A stretch of 64,000 bases of DNA from Methylobacterium sp. Leaf123 (GTDB lineage Bacteria > Pseudomonadota > Alphaproteobacteria > Rhizobiales > Beijerinckiaceae), in NCBI RefSeq assembly GCF_001423405.1, contig NZ_LMNS01000002.1:62001-126000 (forward strand), written 5' to 3'. Within the stretch, counting starts at the first letter, position 1. Every line of letters begins with the position of its first letter. The notes beneath the pieces are model-generated. The model saw only the letters and a program-made list of their open reading frames with translations, had not been told where the DNA came from and ran no database searches. The translations under genes were made by a program, and so were the position numbers. Below, one piece after another: positions 1 through 8,318 of the stretch.

Positions 1-611
1 TCGACCGACTCGCCCCAATCGTGGGTCTCGACATGCATGGTCTCGTCGTAGCCGCGCAGGATCGCGTCGTTGCCGAGGGGGGCAACGATCAGCGGCTGGT
101 GGTCCTGCCACAGGCGGGCGATCGTCGGCCCGTCGAGATGGTCGTAGTGGTTGTGGGTGATCAGCACCGCATCGATCGGCGGCAGGTCGGCATAGGCGAT
201 GCCCGGCGCGTTGACCCGCTTCGGCCCGGCAAAGCGGACCGGGCTCGCGCGCTTGGCATAGACCGGGTCGACCAGGATGTTGCGGCCCGCGACCTGGAAC
301 AGGTAGCTCGCATGTCCGATCAGGACGACGCGAAGCCCCTCGAACCGCTCCGGCGGCTTGTCCGCCGGAAATGGGCTCGGGAAGCTTGCCGGCCATGCCT
401 CAGGCTTGCCGGTCCGGCGCCAGCGGGCCATGTCGGAGAGCGACTTGTCGGGCGGCTGGTTCGGGGCGTGAAAGCGCAGCCCGTCGAAATGCGCGCTCTG
501 GGGGCCGCGATAATAGGGGTTCTTGCTCCGGCGATGCGCGGCGTAACCGACACCCCCGAGGGTCATCACAGTGGCCGCGCTGGCGACCGTGAGCAGGCCA
601 CGCTTCTTCAT
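1..611 (-). CDS. MBL-fold metallohydrolase (NAPE-PLD/UlaG-like), C-terminus cut by window edge
   Basis: The minus-strand frame from the ATG at 611 stays open to the window edge, giving at least 203 residues. A short hydrophobic N-terminal stretch (MKKRGLLTVASAA...) suggests export or membrane anchoring. The metallo-beta-lactamase signature HNHYDHLD is present, preceded by a GHASYLFQ segment and a VDPVYA loop, as in NAPE-phospholipase-D-like and UlaG-like hydrolases. The family binds two metals and cleaves phosphodiesters or lactones; the substrate here cannot be read. Downstream metal ligands lie outside the window. The gene starts 50 bp beyond the end of the Rieske oxygenase gene on the same strand. 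The family call is firm and the function is open. Confidence 0.85.
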   Translation of the reverse strand, partial: MKKRGLLTVASAATVMTLGGVGYAAHRRSKNPYYRGPQSAHFDGLRFHAPNQPPDKSLSDMARWRRTGKPEAWPASFPSPFPADKPPERFEGLRVVLIGHASYLFQVAGRNILVDPVYAKRASPVRFAGPKRVNAPGIAYADLPPIDAVLITHNHYDHLDGPTIARLWQDHQPLIVAPLGNDAILRGYDETMHVETHDWGESV

Positions 612-660
612 ACGGCCAAGATGGCCCGTTCGGTCCGCGGTTCAAGCGCGGCGCAGGGCC

Positions 661-1746
661 TCATGAGCGCCAGCGCAGCTCCTGGCGGGTCAGCGGGTTG
701 GCGAAGGGGCGGCTCTCGCGCGCCGCCTCCAGGGCCTCGCGCTTGAGGCGGAAATACCATTGCGAGGGCAGATCGCCCTGGCCGAGCAGCACCATGGTCG
801 GCTTGCGGTCGAGACCCGCCTGCGCGTGCTGGAGCACCTGCTGATCCTGGGTCAGGAACTGGCGCATCAGCGGCCGGGCGATCGGCTTCAGGAGGTTGAG
901 CGCCGGCATGCTCCAATAGAGCGCGTTGGTCAGCATCGTCCGGTTGGGGCCCATCGGCGTGGCGAAGGTGTAGTTCGCCACGCGCTTCGTGCCCGCCTTG
1001 ATCCGCTCCAGCCGCACGCCGGGCAGGCGGAACTCGATCTCGACCTCCGGTGCGCCGCCGAGCAGGCGGTAGACCGGCGAACTCGTTGTCGTCGCGTGGC
1101 TCGTCATGACGAAGCCGTGCGGCACGGGCTGGAAGGTCTTCACCTTCTCCCGCAACTCCTTCGAGGGCCGGAACCACCACGTATCGTGGACGAAGGCGAC
1201 GTGGCCGGGATCGACGAGGCTCAGCGTCGTCAGGTCGAACGAAGCCTCGACCTCCAATTCGAGAACGAGGCAGCCGGCCGGCTCGAAATCGAGGGAGGGC
1301 ACCGCCGGCACGGCTTCCGGATCGGCCGGTCCGAGATGCGGGTTGACCCAGAGGAAGCCCGCGCTCTCGACGATGGGGAAGCGCTGGACCGCGATGCGCG
1401 AAAAGTCCGAGGCGTCGTGTGCGGAGAGCGTCGGCACGTCGCGGCAGCGCCCGTCGGTGCCGAAGCGCCAGCCGTGGAACGGGCACATCAGCGTGTCGCC
1501 GTCGAACTGGCCCTTGGACAAAGCCATGCCGCGATGGGGGCAGCGGTCGCGCAGGGCGAACAGGCTGCCGTCCTTGGCCCGGCCGAGCACGACCTGCTCG
1601 CCGTTGAGCGCGACCGCCCGCATCTTTCCGCCCGAGACCGCCGCGGCGCGGCCGGCGCAGTACCATGCGTTCGACAACGGCTCGCGCATGGCGCGCGGAT
1701 CGAGGGCGTCGTCGGCGGAGATGCGCGGGGCGGTGGCGGAGGACAT
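661..1746 (-). CDS. Rieske [2Fe-2S] aromatic ring-hydroxylating oxygenase, alpha subunit (VanA-like)
   Basis: This 361-residue protein has the two-domain layout of an oxygenase alpha subunit. The Rieske cluster ligands are C69-P-H71 and C88-x2-H91 (CPHRGM and CPFHGW). A mononuclear-iron motif with H182 and H187 follows D179 (VDPGHVAFVH). The length and spacing resemble vanillate O-demethylase and related Rieske monooxygenases. Such enzymes use electrons from a separate reductase to hydroxylate or demethylate aromatic or macrocyclic substrates. No reductase or ferredoxin gene lies beside it here. The next gene downstream on the same strand is the metallohydrolase. The family is sure; the substrate is unknown. 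Confidence 0.88.
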   Translation of the reverse strand: MSSATAPRISADDALDPRAMREPLSNAWYCAGRAAAVSGGKMRAVALNGEQVVLGRAKDGSLFALRDRCPHRGMALSKGQFDGDTLMCPFHGWRFGTDGRCRDVPTLSAHDASDFSRIAVQRFPIVESAGFLWVNPHLGPADPEAVPAVPSLDFEPAGCLVLELEVEASFDLTTLSLVDPGHVAFVHDTWWFRPSKELREKVKTFQPVPHGFVMTSHATTTSSPVYRLLGGAPEVEIEFRLPGVRLERIKAGTKRVANYTFATPMGPNRTMLTNALYWSMPALNLLKPIARPLMRQFLTQDQQVLQHAQAGLDRKPTMVLLGQGDLPSQWYFRLKREALEAARESRPFANPLTRQELRWRS

Positions 1747-2118
1747 GGCGTCTGAAGGGCCCGATGCTGACGGGCGCCCTCTTTAGGCTCCTCGCCGCCC
1801 GTCGGCCAGCGGCACGCAGGTGAGACCTTCAGGGCAATCGCTCGAAGCCGCTCGGGCGGCTTCGCGGCGCGAAGAGCGCCGCGCGGAGCGGGCCTTTCGG
1901 GACTTTGCTCCTGAAAGGCATCGAGCGGAGCGGAAGCTTAAGCCCGCGGAGGCGGGCGCCGGCGCTTGAGGCCGAAGGAAAAGCCGGGGGGATCGCGTTG
2001 AGCGATCGCCGTGGCCACACCGCATGCTGCACCGCGGCGAGACAACGCACCGGATCGGCCACCAGGGGTCTTTCGCACGGCGAAAATCGCCCCTACCTTG
2101 GGCTCATCCGCAACGAAC
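1747..2118. other. Intergenic region between the Rieske gene and the 22-codon gene
   Basis: The stretch holds one copy of the MITE-like repeat (1831-1972) followed by a short hairpin with arms GATCGC/GCGATC. The last 100 bases before the 22-codon gene presumably contain its promoter, but no clear -35/-10 pair could be read. Short frames within the repeat translate to Arg/Ser-rich sequence that recurs in both repeat copies, so they are not taken as genes. Confidence 0.5.
1831..1972. repeat. Dispersed MITE-like repeat, copy A
   Basis: A 142-bp block closely matches 2931-3072 in the same orientation and at the same length. Shared landmarks are CTCGAAGCCG, GGCTTCGCGGCGCGAAG, AGCGCCGCGCGGAGCGGG, TCGAGCGGAGCG and AAGCCCGCGGAGGCGGGCG. 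The copy is preceded by TTCAGGGCAATCG and followed about 40 bp later by CGATCGCC, a decayed version of the terminal inverted repeats seen in copy B. No coding capacity is credible. Confidence 0.8.
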
Positions 2119-2135
2119 GAAAGGAGGTGATCCAG
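2119..2135 (+). promoter_or_regulatory. Extended Shine-Dalgarno sequence, 17-nt match to the 16S rRNA 3' tail
   Basis: The sequence GAAAGGAGGTGATCCAG is fully complementary to the 3' end of bacterial 16S rRNA (CUGGAUCACCUCCUUUC). Its GGAGG core (2123-2127) lies 7 nt before the GTG at 2135, ideal spacing. The match stops at the start codon, so this is a ribosome-binding site and not an rRNA fragment. Confidence 0.75.
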
Positions 2136-2203
2136 TGTCTCATTGTCATCAGCCGTCGCCGACGACCAAGACCTGGACTGTTGCCTCCGGCGTGTGCGCC
2201 TAA
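2135..2203 (+). CDS. 22-residue peptide, function unknown
   Basis: A GTG-started 22-codon frame ends with TAA at 2201-2203. The peptide starts MSHCHQPSPTTK and ends TWTVASGVCA, with two cysteines (C4 and C21), an H-C-H cluster near the N-terminus and no hydrophobic segment. Its reality is supported by the 17-nt Shine-Dalgarno match at optimal spacing and by a strong GC hairpin 52 bp after the stop (2255-2282), which together look like a small monocistronic unit. It could be a free small protein, a metal-binding peptide or a regulatory leader, although no gene follows on the same strand for about 1 kb. I do not recognise the family. Confidence 0.55.
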   Translation: MSHCHQPSPTTKTWTVASGVCA

Positions 2204-2254
2204 CGCACCCGCGGGATCTCAGCAGGTTTCGTCGGACTGACCGGTTCGACAATG

Positions 2255-2282
2255 GAAGGGCCGCCCCTCGGGGCGGCCCTTC
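2255..2282 (+). terminator. GC-rich hairpin after the 22-codon gene
   Basis: A perfect 13-bp inverted repeat (GAAGGGCCGCCCC / GGGGCGGCCCTTC) leaves a 2-nt centre, so in RNA a 4-nt loop CUCG. There is no long U tract. It lies between the convergent 22-codon gene and the coiled-coil gene and may end both transcripts. Confidence 0.6.
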
Positions 2283-2306
2283 GCATGTCAGGTGCCTTTA
2301 AACGGC

Positions 2307-2771
2307 TCAGCGGTGCTGAACCTGAAACAGTGGGGCGGCCAGGGCCTCGCAACGGGCGCGCCAGAGGTCGCGCTCGGTCCGCAGGTCATCCATCTTGCCG
2401 ACCTCTTCGGCGATGTGGGCGCGCAGCTCGCGGATTTCCTGGGCCAGGATGACCTGAAGCTCGTCGCGGCGCTCGGCCTCCAGCCGGAGCCGGGCCTTGA
2501 GCATCATGTTCTCGGCCATGATCTCGGCGACGTCCTCGTCGGCGGCCTCGACCGACTTCGCGGCGACGGAGACGAGGCGGGGCGACCAGCCGCTGTTGCG
2601 GGCCTCGGCCTCCGGCTCGGCGGGAGCCGGTTCCGCGCTGCGCGTTTCGACGGCGGGCGTTTCGCCGACGGTGGTGCGCATGGTCGCGAGCCAATCCCGC
2701 AACGGAGCGGTGGCAGCGGGAGTCCGGAGACCGGGCTCGGGGGACGGGGCCTGTCGCGCGGGTTCCGACAT
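2307..2771 (-). CDS. Coiled-coil hypothetical protein
   Basis: I chose the internal ATG at 2771 (MSEPARQAPS...), giving 154 residues; an upstream in-frame ATG at 2813 would add 14. The first 70 residues are Pro/Ala/Glu-rich and probably disordered. Residues of about 75-145 form a charged, heptad-like helix (DEDVAEIMAENMMLKARLRL...), ending with an LRTERDLWRARCEAL segment. No catalytic motif, signal peptide or membrane segment is visible. It stands alone between two repeat copies and converges on the 22-codon gene. No function is assigned. Confidence 0.7.
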   Translation of the reverse strand: MSEPARQAPSPEPGLRTPAATAPLRDWLATMRTTVGETPAVETRSAEPAPAEPEAEARNSGWSPRLVSVAAKSVEAADEDVAEIMAENMMLKARLRLEAERRDELQVILAQEIRELRAHIAEEVGKMDDLRTERDLWRARCEALAAPLFQVQHR

Positions 2772-2927
2772 CGGGTGGTCCTCGGGCACCTCCAGCGGTG
2801 CGTTGACGATCATCAGAGCCGAACATGCTTAACGAAGCGTAAAGCTTAACCGTCCGCTTACGTCTGTTTCGGGTACAGTCCCGCATCGGCCCACGGGCCA
2901 GATCCTCCTTCGGGATCGATAGGGGAA

Positions 2928-3119
2928 ATCAGGGCCACCGCTCGAAGCCGCATGAGCGGCTTCGCGGCGCGAAGAGCGCCGCGCGGAGCGGGCTTTTTGG
3001 GGCGTGAGCTCCGGAAAGCGTCGAGCGGAGCGAAAGCCTAAGCCCGCGGAGGCGGGCGCCGGCGACTGAGGCAAACCGTCAAGAAATCAGGGTGATCGCC
3101 TTCAGGCGATGGCCCTGAT
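2928..3119. repeat. Dispersed MITE-like repeat, copy B, with terminal inverted repeats
   Basis: The core 2931-3072 matches copy A at 1831-1972. The ends carry ATCAGGGCCACCG (2928-2940) and CGATGGCCCTGAT (3107-3119), inverted copies differing at one base. The right end folds into a hairpin (ATCAGGG...GATCGCC / GGCGAT...CCCTGAT, about 3086-3119). A non-coding element of about 190 bp with terminal inverted repeats fits a miniature transposable element; no target-site duplication is obvious. Confidence 0.65.
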
Positions 3120-3308
3120 GGATACGGGCCCGGGATTGACTTGAAGCGGTCCAGGGCCTATCCGCCCGGCTCCATTTCGACGTTCGAACGTCACGATGAG
3201 CCGCCGACCGGCCCGAGGGGCCGGAGGTCAACGTCCGACAGCGCGTGTGCGCCCTCGGGCGCCCTTGTCGTTGCCGGGCGTGCGCCGAAGCGTCAAACGA
3301 GCCCTGCC

Positions 3309-3530
3309 ATGGCGCCCGCGAACGACACCACCCTTCGCATCGAGGATGCGGTCAACGACCTCTGCCCGTGGTCGGGCAAGCCGATCGTGCCCGAGGCGTT
3401 GACCCTCTACAACGGGGCGGTGGTTGGCTTCTGCGATGCAGCGTGCCGGGACAAGTTCGCCCGCGCGGTGGCGTCCTTCGAGGATGCGCTCCGCGCGCGC
3501 CGCGTGGCCAATGCCGGCCTTCACCAGTAG
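3309..3530 (+). CDS. Small YHS/TRASH-like metal-binding protein
   Basis: Taking the ATG at 3309 gives 73 residues. The sequence reads DLCPWSGKPIVPEALTLYNG, then VVGFCDAACRDKF, an arrangement like the YHS or TRASH metal-binding fold, with cysteines near an N-terminal CPWSGK turn and a C-x3-C pair followed by a short helix. Such domains bind metal ions alone or attached to other enzymes. The gene ends 18 bp before ffh on the same strand and may share a transcript with it. An upstream in-frame start would add an unlikely low-complexity leader. Function unknown. Confidence 0.7.
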   Translation: MAPANDTTLRIEDAVNDLCPWSGKPIVPEALTLYNGAVVGFCDAACRDKFARAVASFEDALRARRVANAGLHQ

Positions 3531-3548
3531 CCCAGGCTGACGCGACAC

Positions 3549-5111
3549 ATGTTCGAAGGCCTTTCCGACCGCCTTTCCGGGATCCTCTCCGGCCTGACGC
3601 GCCGCGGCGCGTTGACCGAAGCCGACGTCACCGCCGCCATGCGCGAGGTGCGCCGCGCGCTTCTCGAAGCCGATGTGGCGCTGGAGGTGGTGCGCTCGTT
3701 CACCGACAAGGTGCGCGAGAAGGCGGTGGGCGCCGTCGTCCTCAAGTCGGTGACGCCCGGCCAGATGGTCGTGAAGATCGTCAACGACGAACTCATCGAG
3801 ATGCTCGGCACCGATGCAAGCGTCGTCGATCTCAACGCCCCGGCCCCCGTCGCCATCCTCATGGTCGGCCTTCAGGGCTCGGGTAAGACGACCACCACGG
3901 CCAAGATTGCCCGGCGGCTGAACCAGCGCGACAAGCGCCGGGTGCTGCTCGCCTCCCTCGACACGCGGCGTCCCGCGGCGATGGAGCAGCTGGCGGTGCT
4001 CGCTAAGCAGGTCGAGGTCGAGAGCCTGCCGATCGTCGCCGGCCAGTCGGCGGTGCAGATCGCCAAACGCGCCATGGAAGCCGCCCGCCTCGGTGGCTTC
4101 GACGTGGTGATGCTCGACACCGCCGGCCGCACCACGGTCGACGAGGGCCTGATGAACGAAGCCGCCGAGGTCAAGGCGGCGACGAAACCCCACGAAGTGC
4201 TGCTGGTGGCCGATGCGCTCACCGGCCAGGACGCGGTGAACACCGCGCGCGCCTTCGACGAGCGCCTCGGCGTCACCGGCATCGTGCTGACCCGCATGGA
4301 CGGCGATTCCCGCGGCGGCGCGGCGCTCTCCATGCGCGCGGTCACGGGCAAGCCGATCAAACTCGTCGGCGTCGGCGAGAAGGTCGATGCGCTGGAGGAA
4401 TTCCACCCGCAGCGGGTGGCCAACCGCATCCTCGGCATGGGCGACATCGTCTCGCTCGTCGAGAAGGCGGCCGAGACCATCGACCACGAACAGGCCCTGC
4501 GCACCGCCGAGAAGATGCGGAAGGGCAAGTTCGACCTCGAAGACCTGTCGATGCAGCTCGCCCAGATGGAGAAGATGGGCGGGATCGGCGGCCTGATGGG
4601 GATGCTGCCCGGCATGGGGCAGATGAAGAAGCAGGTCGAGGGCGCCAACCTCGACGAGAAGATGTTCAAGCGCCAGCGCGCCATCATCTCCTCGATGACG
4701 CCGGGCGAGCGCAAGAATCCCGACCTTCTCAAGAACAGCCGCAAGAAGCGCATCGCGGCGGGTGCCGGCGTCAAGGTCGAGGAGATCAACAAGCTCCTCA
4801 AGATGCACCGGACCATGGCCGACATGATGAAGGCGATGGGCTCGGGCAAGCGCGGCGGCATCGGCCAGGCGCTCGGCAACATGTTCGGGCTGGGCGGCGG
4901 CATGCCGGGCGGTTTGCCGGGCGGCATGAAGCTGCCGCCGGGCATGCCGGAGCCGACGCCGGAGCAGATCGCCGAGATCGAGAAGCAGTTCGGCGGCAAG
5001 CTGCCGCCGATGCCGGCGGGGCTCGGGGCTGGCAAGATGCCGGGCCTGCCGGGCTTGGGCGGGCCCAAGATACCGGGCCTGGGCGGCTTCCTGCCGGGGA
5101 AGAAGAAATGA
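3549..5111 (+). CDS. ffh: Signal recognition particle protein Ffh (SRP54)
   Basis: This 520-residue GTPase binds SRP RNA and signal sequences of nascent membrane proteins and delivers them to FtsY. The N domain spans about residues 1-95. The G domain shows [13 protein letters not shown] (from G107), DTRRPAA and DTAGRT. The methionine-rich M domain covers about 300-440. The C-terminal 75 residues are a Gly/Pro/Met-rich tail, long for the family but common in this order. Its stop overlaps the start of the chorismate mutase gene by 4 nt (ATGA), and rpsP and rimM follow, so the genes are probably translationally coupled. Confidence 0.97.
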   Translation: MFEGLSDRLSGILSGLTRRGALTEADVTAAMREVRRALLEADVALEVVRSFTDKVREKAVGAVVLKSVTPGQMVVKIVNDELIEMLGTDASVVDLNAPAPVAILMVGLQGSGKTTTTAKIARRLNQRDKRRVLLASLDTRRPAAMEQLAVLAKQVEVESLPIVAGQSAVQIAKRAMEAARLGGFDVVMLDTAGRTTVDEGLMNEAAEVKAATKPHEVLLVADALTGQDAVNTARAFDERLGVTGIVLTRMDGDSRGGAALSMRAVTGKPIKLVGVGEKVDALEEFHPQRVANRILGMGDIVSLVEKAAETIDHEQALRTAEKMRKGKFDLEDLSMQLAQMEKMGGIGGLMGMLPGMGQMKKQVEGANLDEKMFKRQRAIISSMTPGERKNPDLLKNSRKKRIAAGAGVKVEEINKLLKMHRTMADMMKAMGSGKRGGIGQALGNMFGLGGGMPGGLPGGMKLPPGMPEPTPEQIAEIEKQFGGKLPPMPAGLGAGKMPGLPGLGGPKIPGLGGFLPGKKK

Positions 5112-5455
5112 CGGTCTTGTCCGCACAGGGGATCGATCCCGAGCTGGCAGGCCTGCGCGAGAGCATCGACAACTTCGATGCCGCGCTCATCCATCTGCTC
5201 GCCGAACGCTTCCGCTGCACGCAGCGGGTGGGCGAGTTGAAGGCCCGCAAGGGTCTGCCTCCCTCCGATCCGGATCGGGAGGCGCGTCAGGTCAAGCGCC
5301 TGAGAAATCTCGCGGTCGAAGCCAAGCTCGACCCCGATTTCGCCGAGAAATTCCTCGCCTTCGTGGTCAAGGAAGTCATTCGGCACCACCGGACGATCGC
5401 CGAAAGCGTCGATCACAACACCGCAACGAACCCCGACACCGAAAGGAACGACTGA
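5108..5455 (+). CDS. Chorismate mutase, AroQ class
   Basis: The 115-residue all-helical protein matches monofunctional AroQ chorismate mutases, which convert chorismate to prephenate for Phe/Tyr synthesis. The active-site pattern is visible as [31 protein letters not shown] and the final helix KEVIRHH. It overlaps ffh by 4 nt upstream and shares one base (TGATG) with rpsP downstream, a tight operon. An amino-acid enzyme inside a translation operon is a recurrent arrangement in related alphaproteobacteria, to my knowledge. No signal peptide is seen, so it is cytoplasmic. Confidence 0.92.
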   Translation: MTVLSAQGIDPELAGLRESIDNFDAALIHLLAERFRCTQRVGELKARKGLPPSDPDREARQVKRLRNLAVEAKLDPDFAEKFLAFVVKEVIRHHRTIAESVDHNTATNPDTERND

Positions 5456-5817
5456 TGTCCCTCAAGATCCGTCTCACCCGCGGCGGCGCCAAGAAGCGCC
5501 CGTACTACCGCATCGTCGTCGCCGACGCCCGCGCCCCGCGCGACGGCCGCTTCATCGACAAGGTCGGCGCCTACGACCCGATGAAGGCCAAGGACGATCC
5601 GGCCCGCATCGTGCTCGACAACGAGAAGATCCAGTCCTGGCTCGCCAAGGGCGCGCAGCCGACCGACCGCGTCCTGCGCTTCCTCGACGCCGCCGGCCTC
5701 GCCAAGCGCCCGGCCCGCAACAACCCGCAGAAGGCCGAGCCGGGCGAGAAGTCCAAGGAGCGCGCCGCCAAGCGCGCCGAGAAGGCTGCCGCCCCGGCCG
5801 AAGACGCCGCGGCGTAA
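5455..5817 (+). CDS. rpsP: 30S ribosomal protein S16
   Basis: The 120-residue protein begins [20 protein letters not shown], the S16 signature, followed by [15 protein letters not shown]. The S16 core ends near residue 85. An Ala/Lys/Glu-rich tail of about 35 residues follows, as in many alphaproteobacterial S16 proteins. It assembles into the 30S subunit next to 16S rRNA. The start overlaps the stop of the chorismate mutase gene by one base, and rimM, the maturation factor of the 30S head, follows. Confidence 0.97.
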   Translation: MSLKIRLTRGGAKKRPYYRIVVADARAPRDGRFIDKVGAYDPMKAKDDPARIVLDNEKIQSWLAKGAQPTDRVLRFLDAAGLAKRPARNNPQKAEPGEKSKERAAKRAEKAAAPAEDAAA

Positions 5818-5942
5818 GCCAGGCCGTCCCTCCCCCACGACGGATCCCGGGCTTGCCCGGGATCCGCCACGGTTCGCCCGAGCCGGGCGGACCCGGCTTG
5901 GTCCGGGGCGGGACATTTGACCGATCGAGACAGGCAGACTGC

Positions 5943-6614
5943 ATGGCCCGCCGCCCCGGATCCTCATCGCGCGGACCTGCGCGGTCCGACCGTCTCCCTG
6001 CGGAGGCCGTCACCTCGGCCCGTAAGCCGCACGCCCCCGCGCCCACCCCGCCCGCCTCCCCCGATCCGGGACTCGTCCTGCTCGGCGAGTTCGGCCGGCC
6101 GCACGGGCTGCACGGCGAAGTCCGGCTGAAATCCCATACCAGCGAGCCCCTGGCGATCGCGGGCTACGGCCCGTTGCACGCCTCCGACGGGCGCACCCTC
6201 GAACTCGCCAATGTCCGCCCCGCCGGCGGCAGCTCCCCCGACCTGCTGATCGTGCGGGTGAAGGGCGTGAACGACCGCAGCGGCGCCGAAGCGCTCAACC
6301 GCGTCACCCTCTCCATCGCCCGCGAGCGTCTGGGCGAGGTGGAGGGCGAGGACGAATTCTTCCTCACCGACCTGATCGGCCTCACCGTCGAGGACAGTGC
6401 CGGCACGGTGATCGGCTCCATCGTGGCGGTGCCGAATTTCGGCGGCGGCGATCTGCTCGAAATCCGCCCGGCGGCCGGCGGCCCGACCGCGCTCCTGCCC
6501 TTCACCAAGGCCTTCGTGCCGAGCCTCGACATCGCCGGCGGAAAGGTCGTCGCCGACCCGCCCGACGATCTGTTCGCCCCGCCGGGGCCGAAGCCCGACG
6601 ACGATCCGGGCTGA
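5943..6614 (+). CDS. rimM: 16S rRNA processing protein RimM
   Basis: I took the ATG at 5943 ([10 protein letters not shown]...), giving 223 residues with a basic Pro-rich leader of about 45 residues before the RimM N-terminal barrel ([20 protein letters not shown]). The C-terminal PRC-barrel part contains [13 protein letters not shown] and [10 protein letters not shown]. RimM binds S19 and matures the 30S head. A start about 90 bp upstream is possible but would add an unlikely leader. The gene lies 125 bp after rpsP and abuts the convergent DUF4239 gene with no spacer. Confidence 0.93.
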   Translation: MARRPGSSSRGPARSDRLPAEAVTSARKPHAPAPTPPASPDPGLVLLGEFGRPHGLHGEVRLKSHTSEPLAIAGYGPLHASDGRTLELANVRPAGGSSPDLLIVRVKGVNDRSGAEALNRVTLSIARERLGEVEGEDEFFLTDLIGLTVEDSAGTVIGSIVAVPNFGGGDLLEIRPAAGGPTALLPFTKAFVPSLDIAGGKVVADPPDDLFAPPGPKPDDDPG

Positions 6615-7409
6615 TCAGCGTCCGCCCGCCGCCATCACGGTGCGGGCGAGGCGGATCGGTTCGGACGACAGCGCCAGCGGCCCGTCGAAGGGCCGCTCGT
6701 GCAGGGCGATCACGCCCAGCGTCGTCACCATCGCCGCGGAGAACAGCACGAGCGTCGTCGCCTGTGCGAACGGGCGCTCGCAATGGACGAGGGCGATCGC
6801 GGTCAGCGTCAGGACGGCGAGCACGAACAGCGTCAGCCACTTGCTCTCGTCGCTGCGCGCGGCGCTGATCGCGAGGCGCTCGCTGCGGGCTGAACGGAGC
6901 TGCATCACCGCATCGAGCAGGGCCGCATAGGTCGCCTCGCCCGCCTCCGGGGCCGTGCGCGGGTCGGCCGCGGTCTGGAGCAGGCGCCCGAGTGCTTGGC
7001 CGACCGCCGGAGCCGAGGCGCCGTCCGCAGCCATGGACGGCCATTCCTCCTTCACGACGGCATCGAGATAGGCGAATAGCGAAGTGCGCAAGCCGCTCAT
7101 GTCCGGCGCCGAGGCGATGCTGAGATCATAGACCGCGAGCGCGTGCGACCGCTCGGCCTGGACCACGCGGCTGGCCTGCCGCTGGCGCTCCCAGGCATCG
7201 TTGGCGACAAAGCCCGTCAGCAGCGCGAGCAGCACCGCGATCACGCCGATATAGGGCGGCACGATTCCGGTCGCGAGCAGGCGCATCCCCGCCCGCGTCC
7301 ACGGCAGGATCGTGAGCAGGCTCAACAGCAGACAGATCGCCAGGAAGACGCCCGAGAGGAGGGTGAACATCAACCAGACGGGTTGGTCGAGCCAGAGGTC
7401 GAGGATCAT
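6615..7409 (-). CDS. DUF4239 (bestrophin-like) membrane protein
   Basis: The 264-residue protein has two N-terminal membrane helices (about 12-32 and 48-67), a polar helical middle with ERQRQASRVVQAERSHA, and two C-terminal helices (about 190-235), matching the DUF4239 family, annotated as bestrophin-like. That relation suggests anion transport but is unproven. Its stop abuts the rimM stop in convergent orientation with no gap. It interrupts the usual rimM-trmD neighbourhood. The 68-bp gap behind its start separates it from the methyltransferase gene on the same strand, so the two may be co-transcribed. Confidence 0.8.
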   Translation of the reverse strand: MILDLWLDQPVWLMFTLLSGVFLAICLLLSLLTILPWTRAGMRLLATGIVPPYIGVIAVLLALLTGFVANDAWERQRQASRVVQAERSHALAVYDLSIASAPDMSGLRTSLFAYLDAVVKEEWPSMAADGASAPAVGQALGRLLQTAADPRTAPEAGEATYAALLDAVMQLRSARSERLAISAARSDESKWLTLFVLAVLTLTAIALVHCERPFAQATTLVLFSAAMVTTLGVIALHERPFDGPLALSSEPIRLARTVMAAGGR

Positions 7410-7477
7410 TGCCGAACGGGTTTCGAGGACGGGCCCGTAGCAGGGCCGGCCAACCCCTCCGATTCGGTAAAGACCGC

Positions 7478-8209
7478 TCAGCGCTTCTCGCGTGTGGCCT
7501 CGTCCCGGCAGGGCCGGATCGTCTCCGATGCCGGCCGCCGTTCGGTTGCGGGCGCCTCGAAGACGGCGAGATAGCCGACACCGCCCTTCAGCCGCGTCAT
7601 CGACACCTCGCGGTAGCCGACCGCTGCGAGTTCGCAGCGCAGGAGCTTGGGCGGCGTGCCGTGGCGCGAGGGGATCGCGTCGGCATCGACGATCCCGACC
7701 CGGCCGCCGGGCTTCATCGCGGCGGCGAGGTTCCAGAGCAGGCCGAAGGGCTGGGCGATCTCGTGGTACATGTGGACCAGCACCGCCGCATCGACCGCGC
7801 CGGGCGGCAGGCGCGGGTCGTGCGCCTCGCCGCGCACCACGGTGACGTTGGACAATCCCGATTCCGCGAGCCGCCGCTCCAGATCGGCGAGATAATCCGG
7901 CGTGATGTCCTGCGCGAGGATGCGCCCCTGCGGGCCCACGCGGGGGCTCAGGCGGAACACGTAGTAGCCGCTGCCCGCGCCGATATCGGCCACCGTCTCG
8001 CCGAGGGCGATCCGCATCAGGCGGGCGACCTGCCCCACTTCGTCGGCCTTGTCCCGCTCCCGCTCATGCGCCCATTGCGGCGCGACGATCTCGGCGACCG
8101 GGCGATCCGGCCTCGGGAATCGCTCGGCCGGCGCGCCGGGAGGCGCGAGAGGCTCGGCCGCGATGGCCGGAAGCGACAGGAGAACGAGGGCGGCGGCAAA
8201 ACGGATCAT
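7478..8209 (-). CDS. Class I SAM-dependent methyltransferase with an N-terminal signal peptide
   Basis: From the ATG at 8209 the protein has 243 residues. It starts MIRFAAALVLLSLPAIAAEP, a typical Sec signal peptide. The Rossmann methyltransferase motif I (VADIGAGSGYYVFRLS) follows at about residue 75, then ILAQDI and GAVDAAVLVHMYHEI. The family methylates unknown targets with S-adenosylmethionine. A cleavable export signal on a SAM-dependent enzyme is odd because SAM is cytoplasmic; the hydrophobic start may instead act as a membrane anchor. Longer in-frame starts exist but overlap the divergent small gene. Confidence 0.8.
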   Translation of the reverse strand: MIRFAAALVLLSLPAIAAEPLAPPGAPAERFPRPDRPVAEIVAPQWAHERERDKADEVGQVARLMRIALGETVADIGAGSGYYVFRLSPRVGPQGRILAQDITPDYLADLERRLAESGLSNVTVVRGEAHDPRLPPGAVDAAVLVHMYHEIAQPFGLLWNLAAAMKPGGRVGIVDADAIPSRHGTPPKLLRCELAAVGYREVSMTRLKGGVGYLAVFEAPATERRPASETIRPCRDEATREKR

Positions 8210-8318
8210 GCCGGCTTCCAACGCACAAATGCGCGGAACGCACCCGCCCGGGCGAACCTTCGCGAACCTTCCCCGTTCAATCGAAGCAGGTCCGAACCCA
8301 GGCGCGAACGAGAGCCCC

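Noticed and set aside
1783..2025. Short Arg/Ser-rich frames in the repeat copies
   Set aside because: The same sequence recurs in copy B because the DNA repeats; codon use and lack of a start signal argue against genes.
2119..2133. Possible fragment of a 16S rRNA gene
   Set aside because: Only the last 17 bases of the rRNA complement match and the next bases diverge completely; the position before a start codon fits a ribosome-binding site.
3228..5126. A 632-residue open frame antisense to ffh
   Set aside because: High-GC third positions leave long mirror frames; the translation is His/Arg/Asp-rich with no domain, while ffh on the plus strand is certain.
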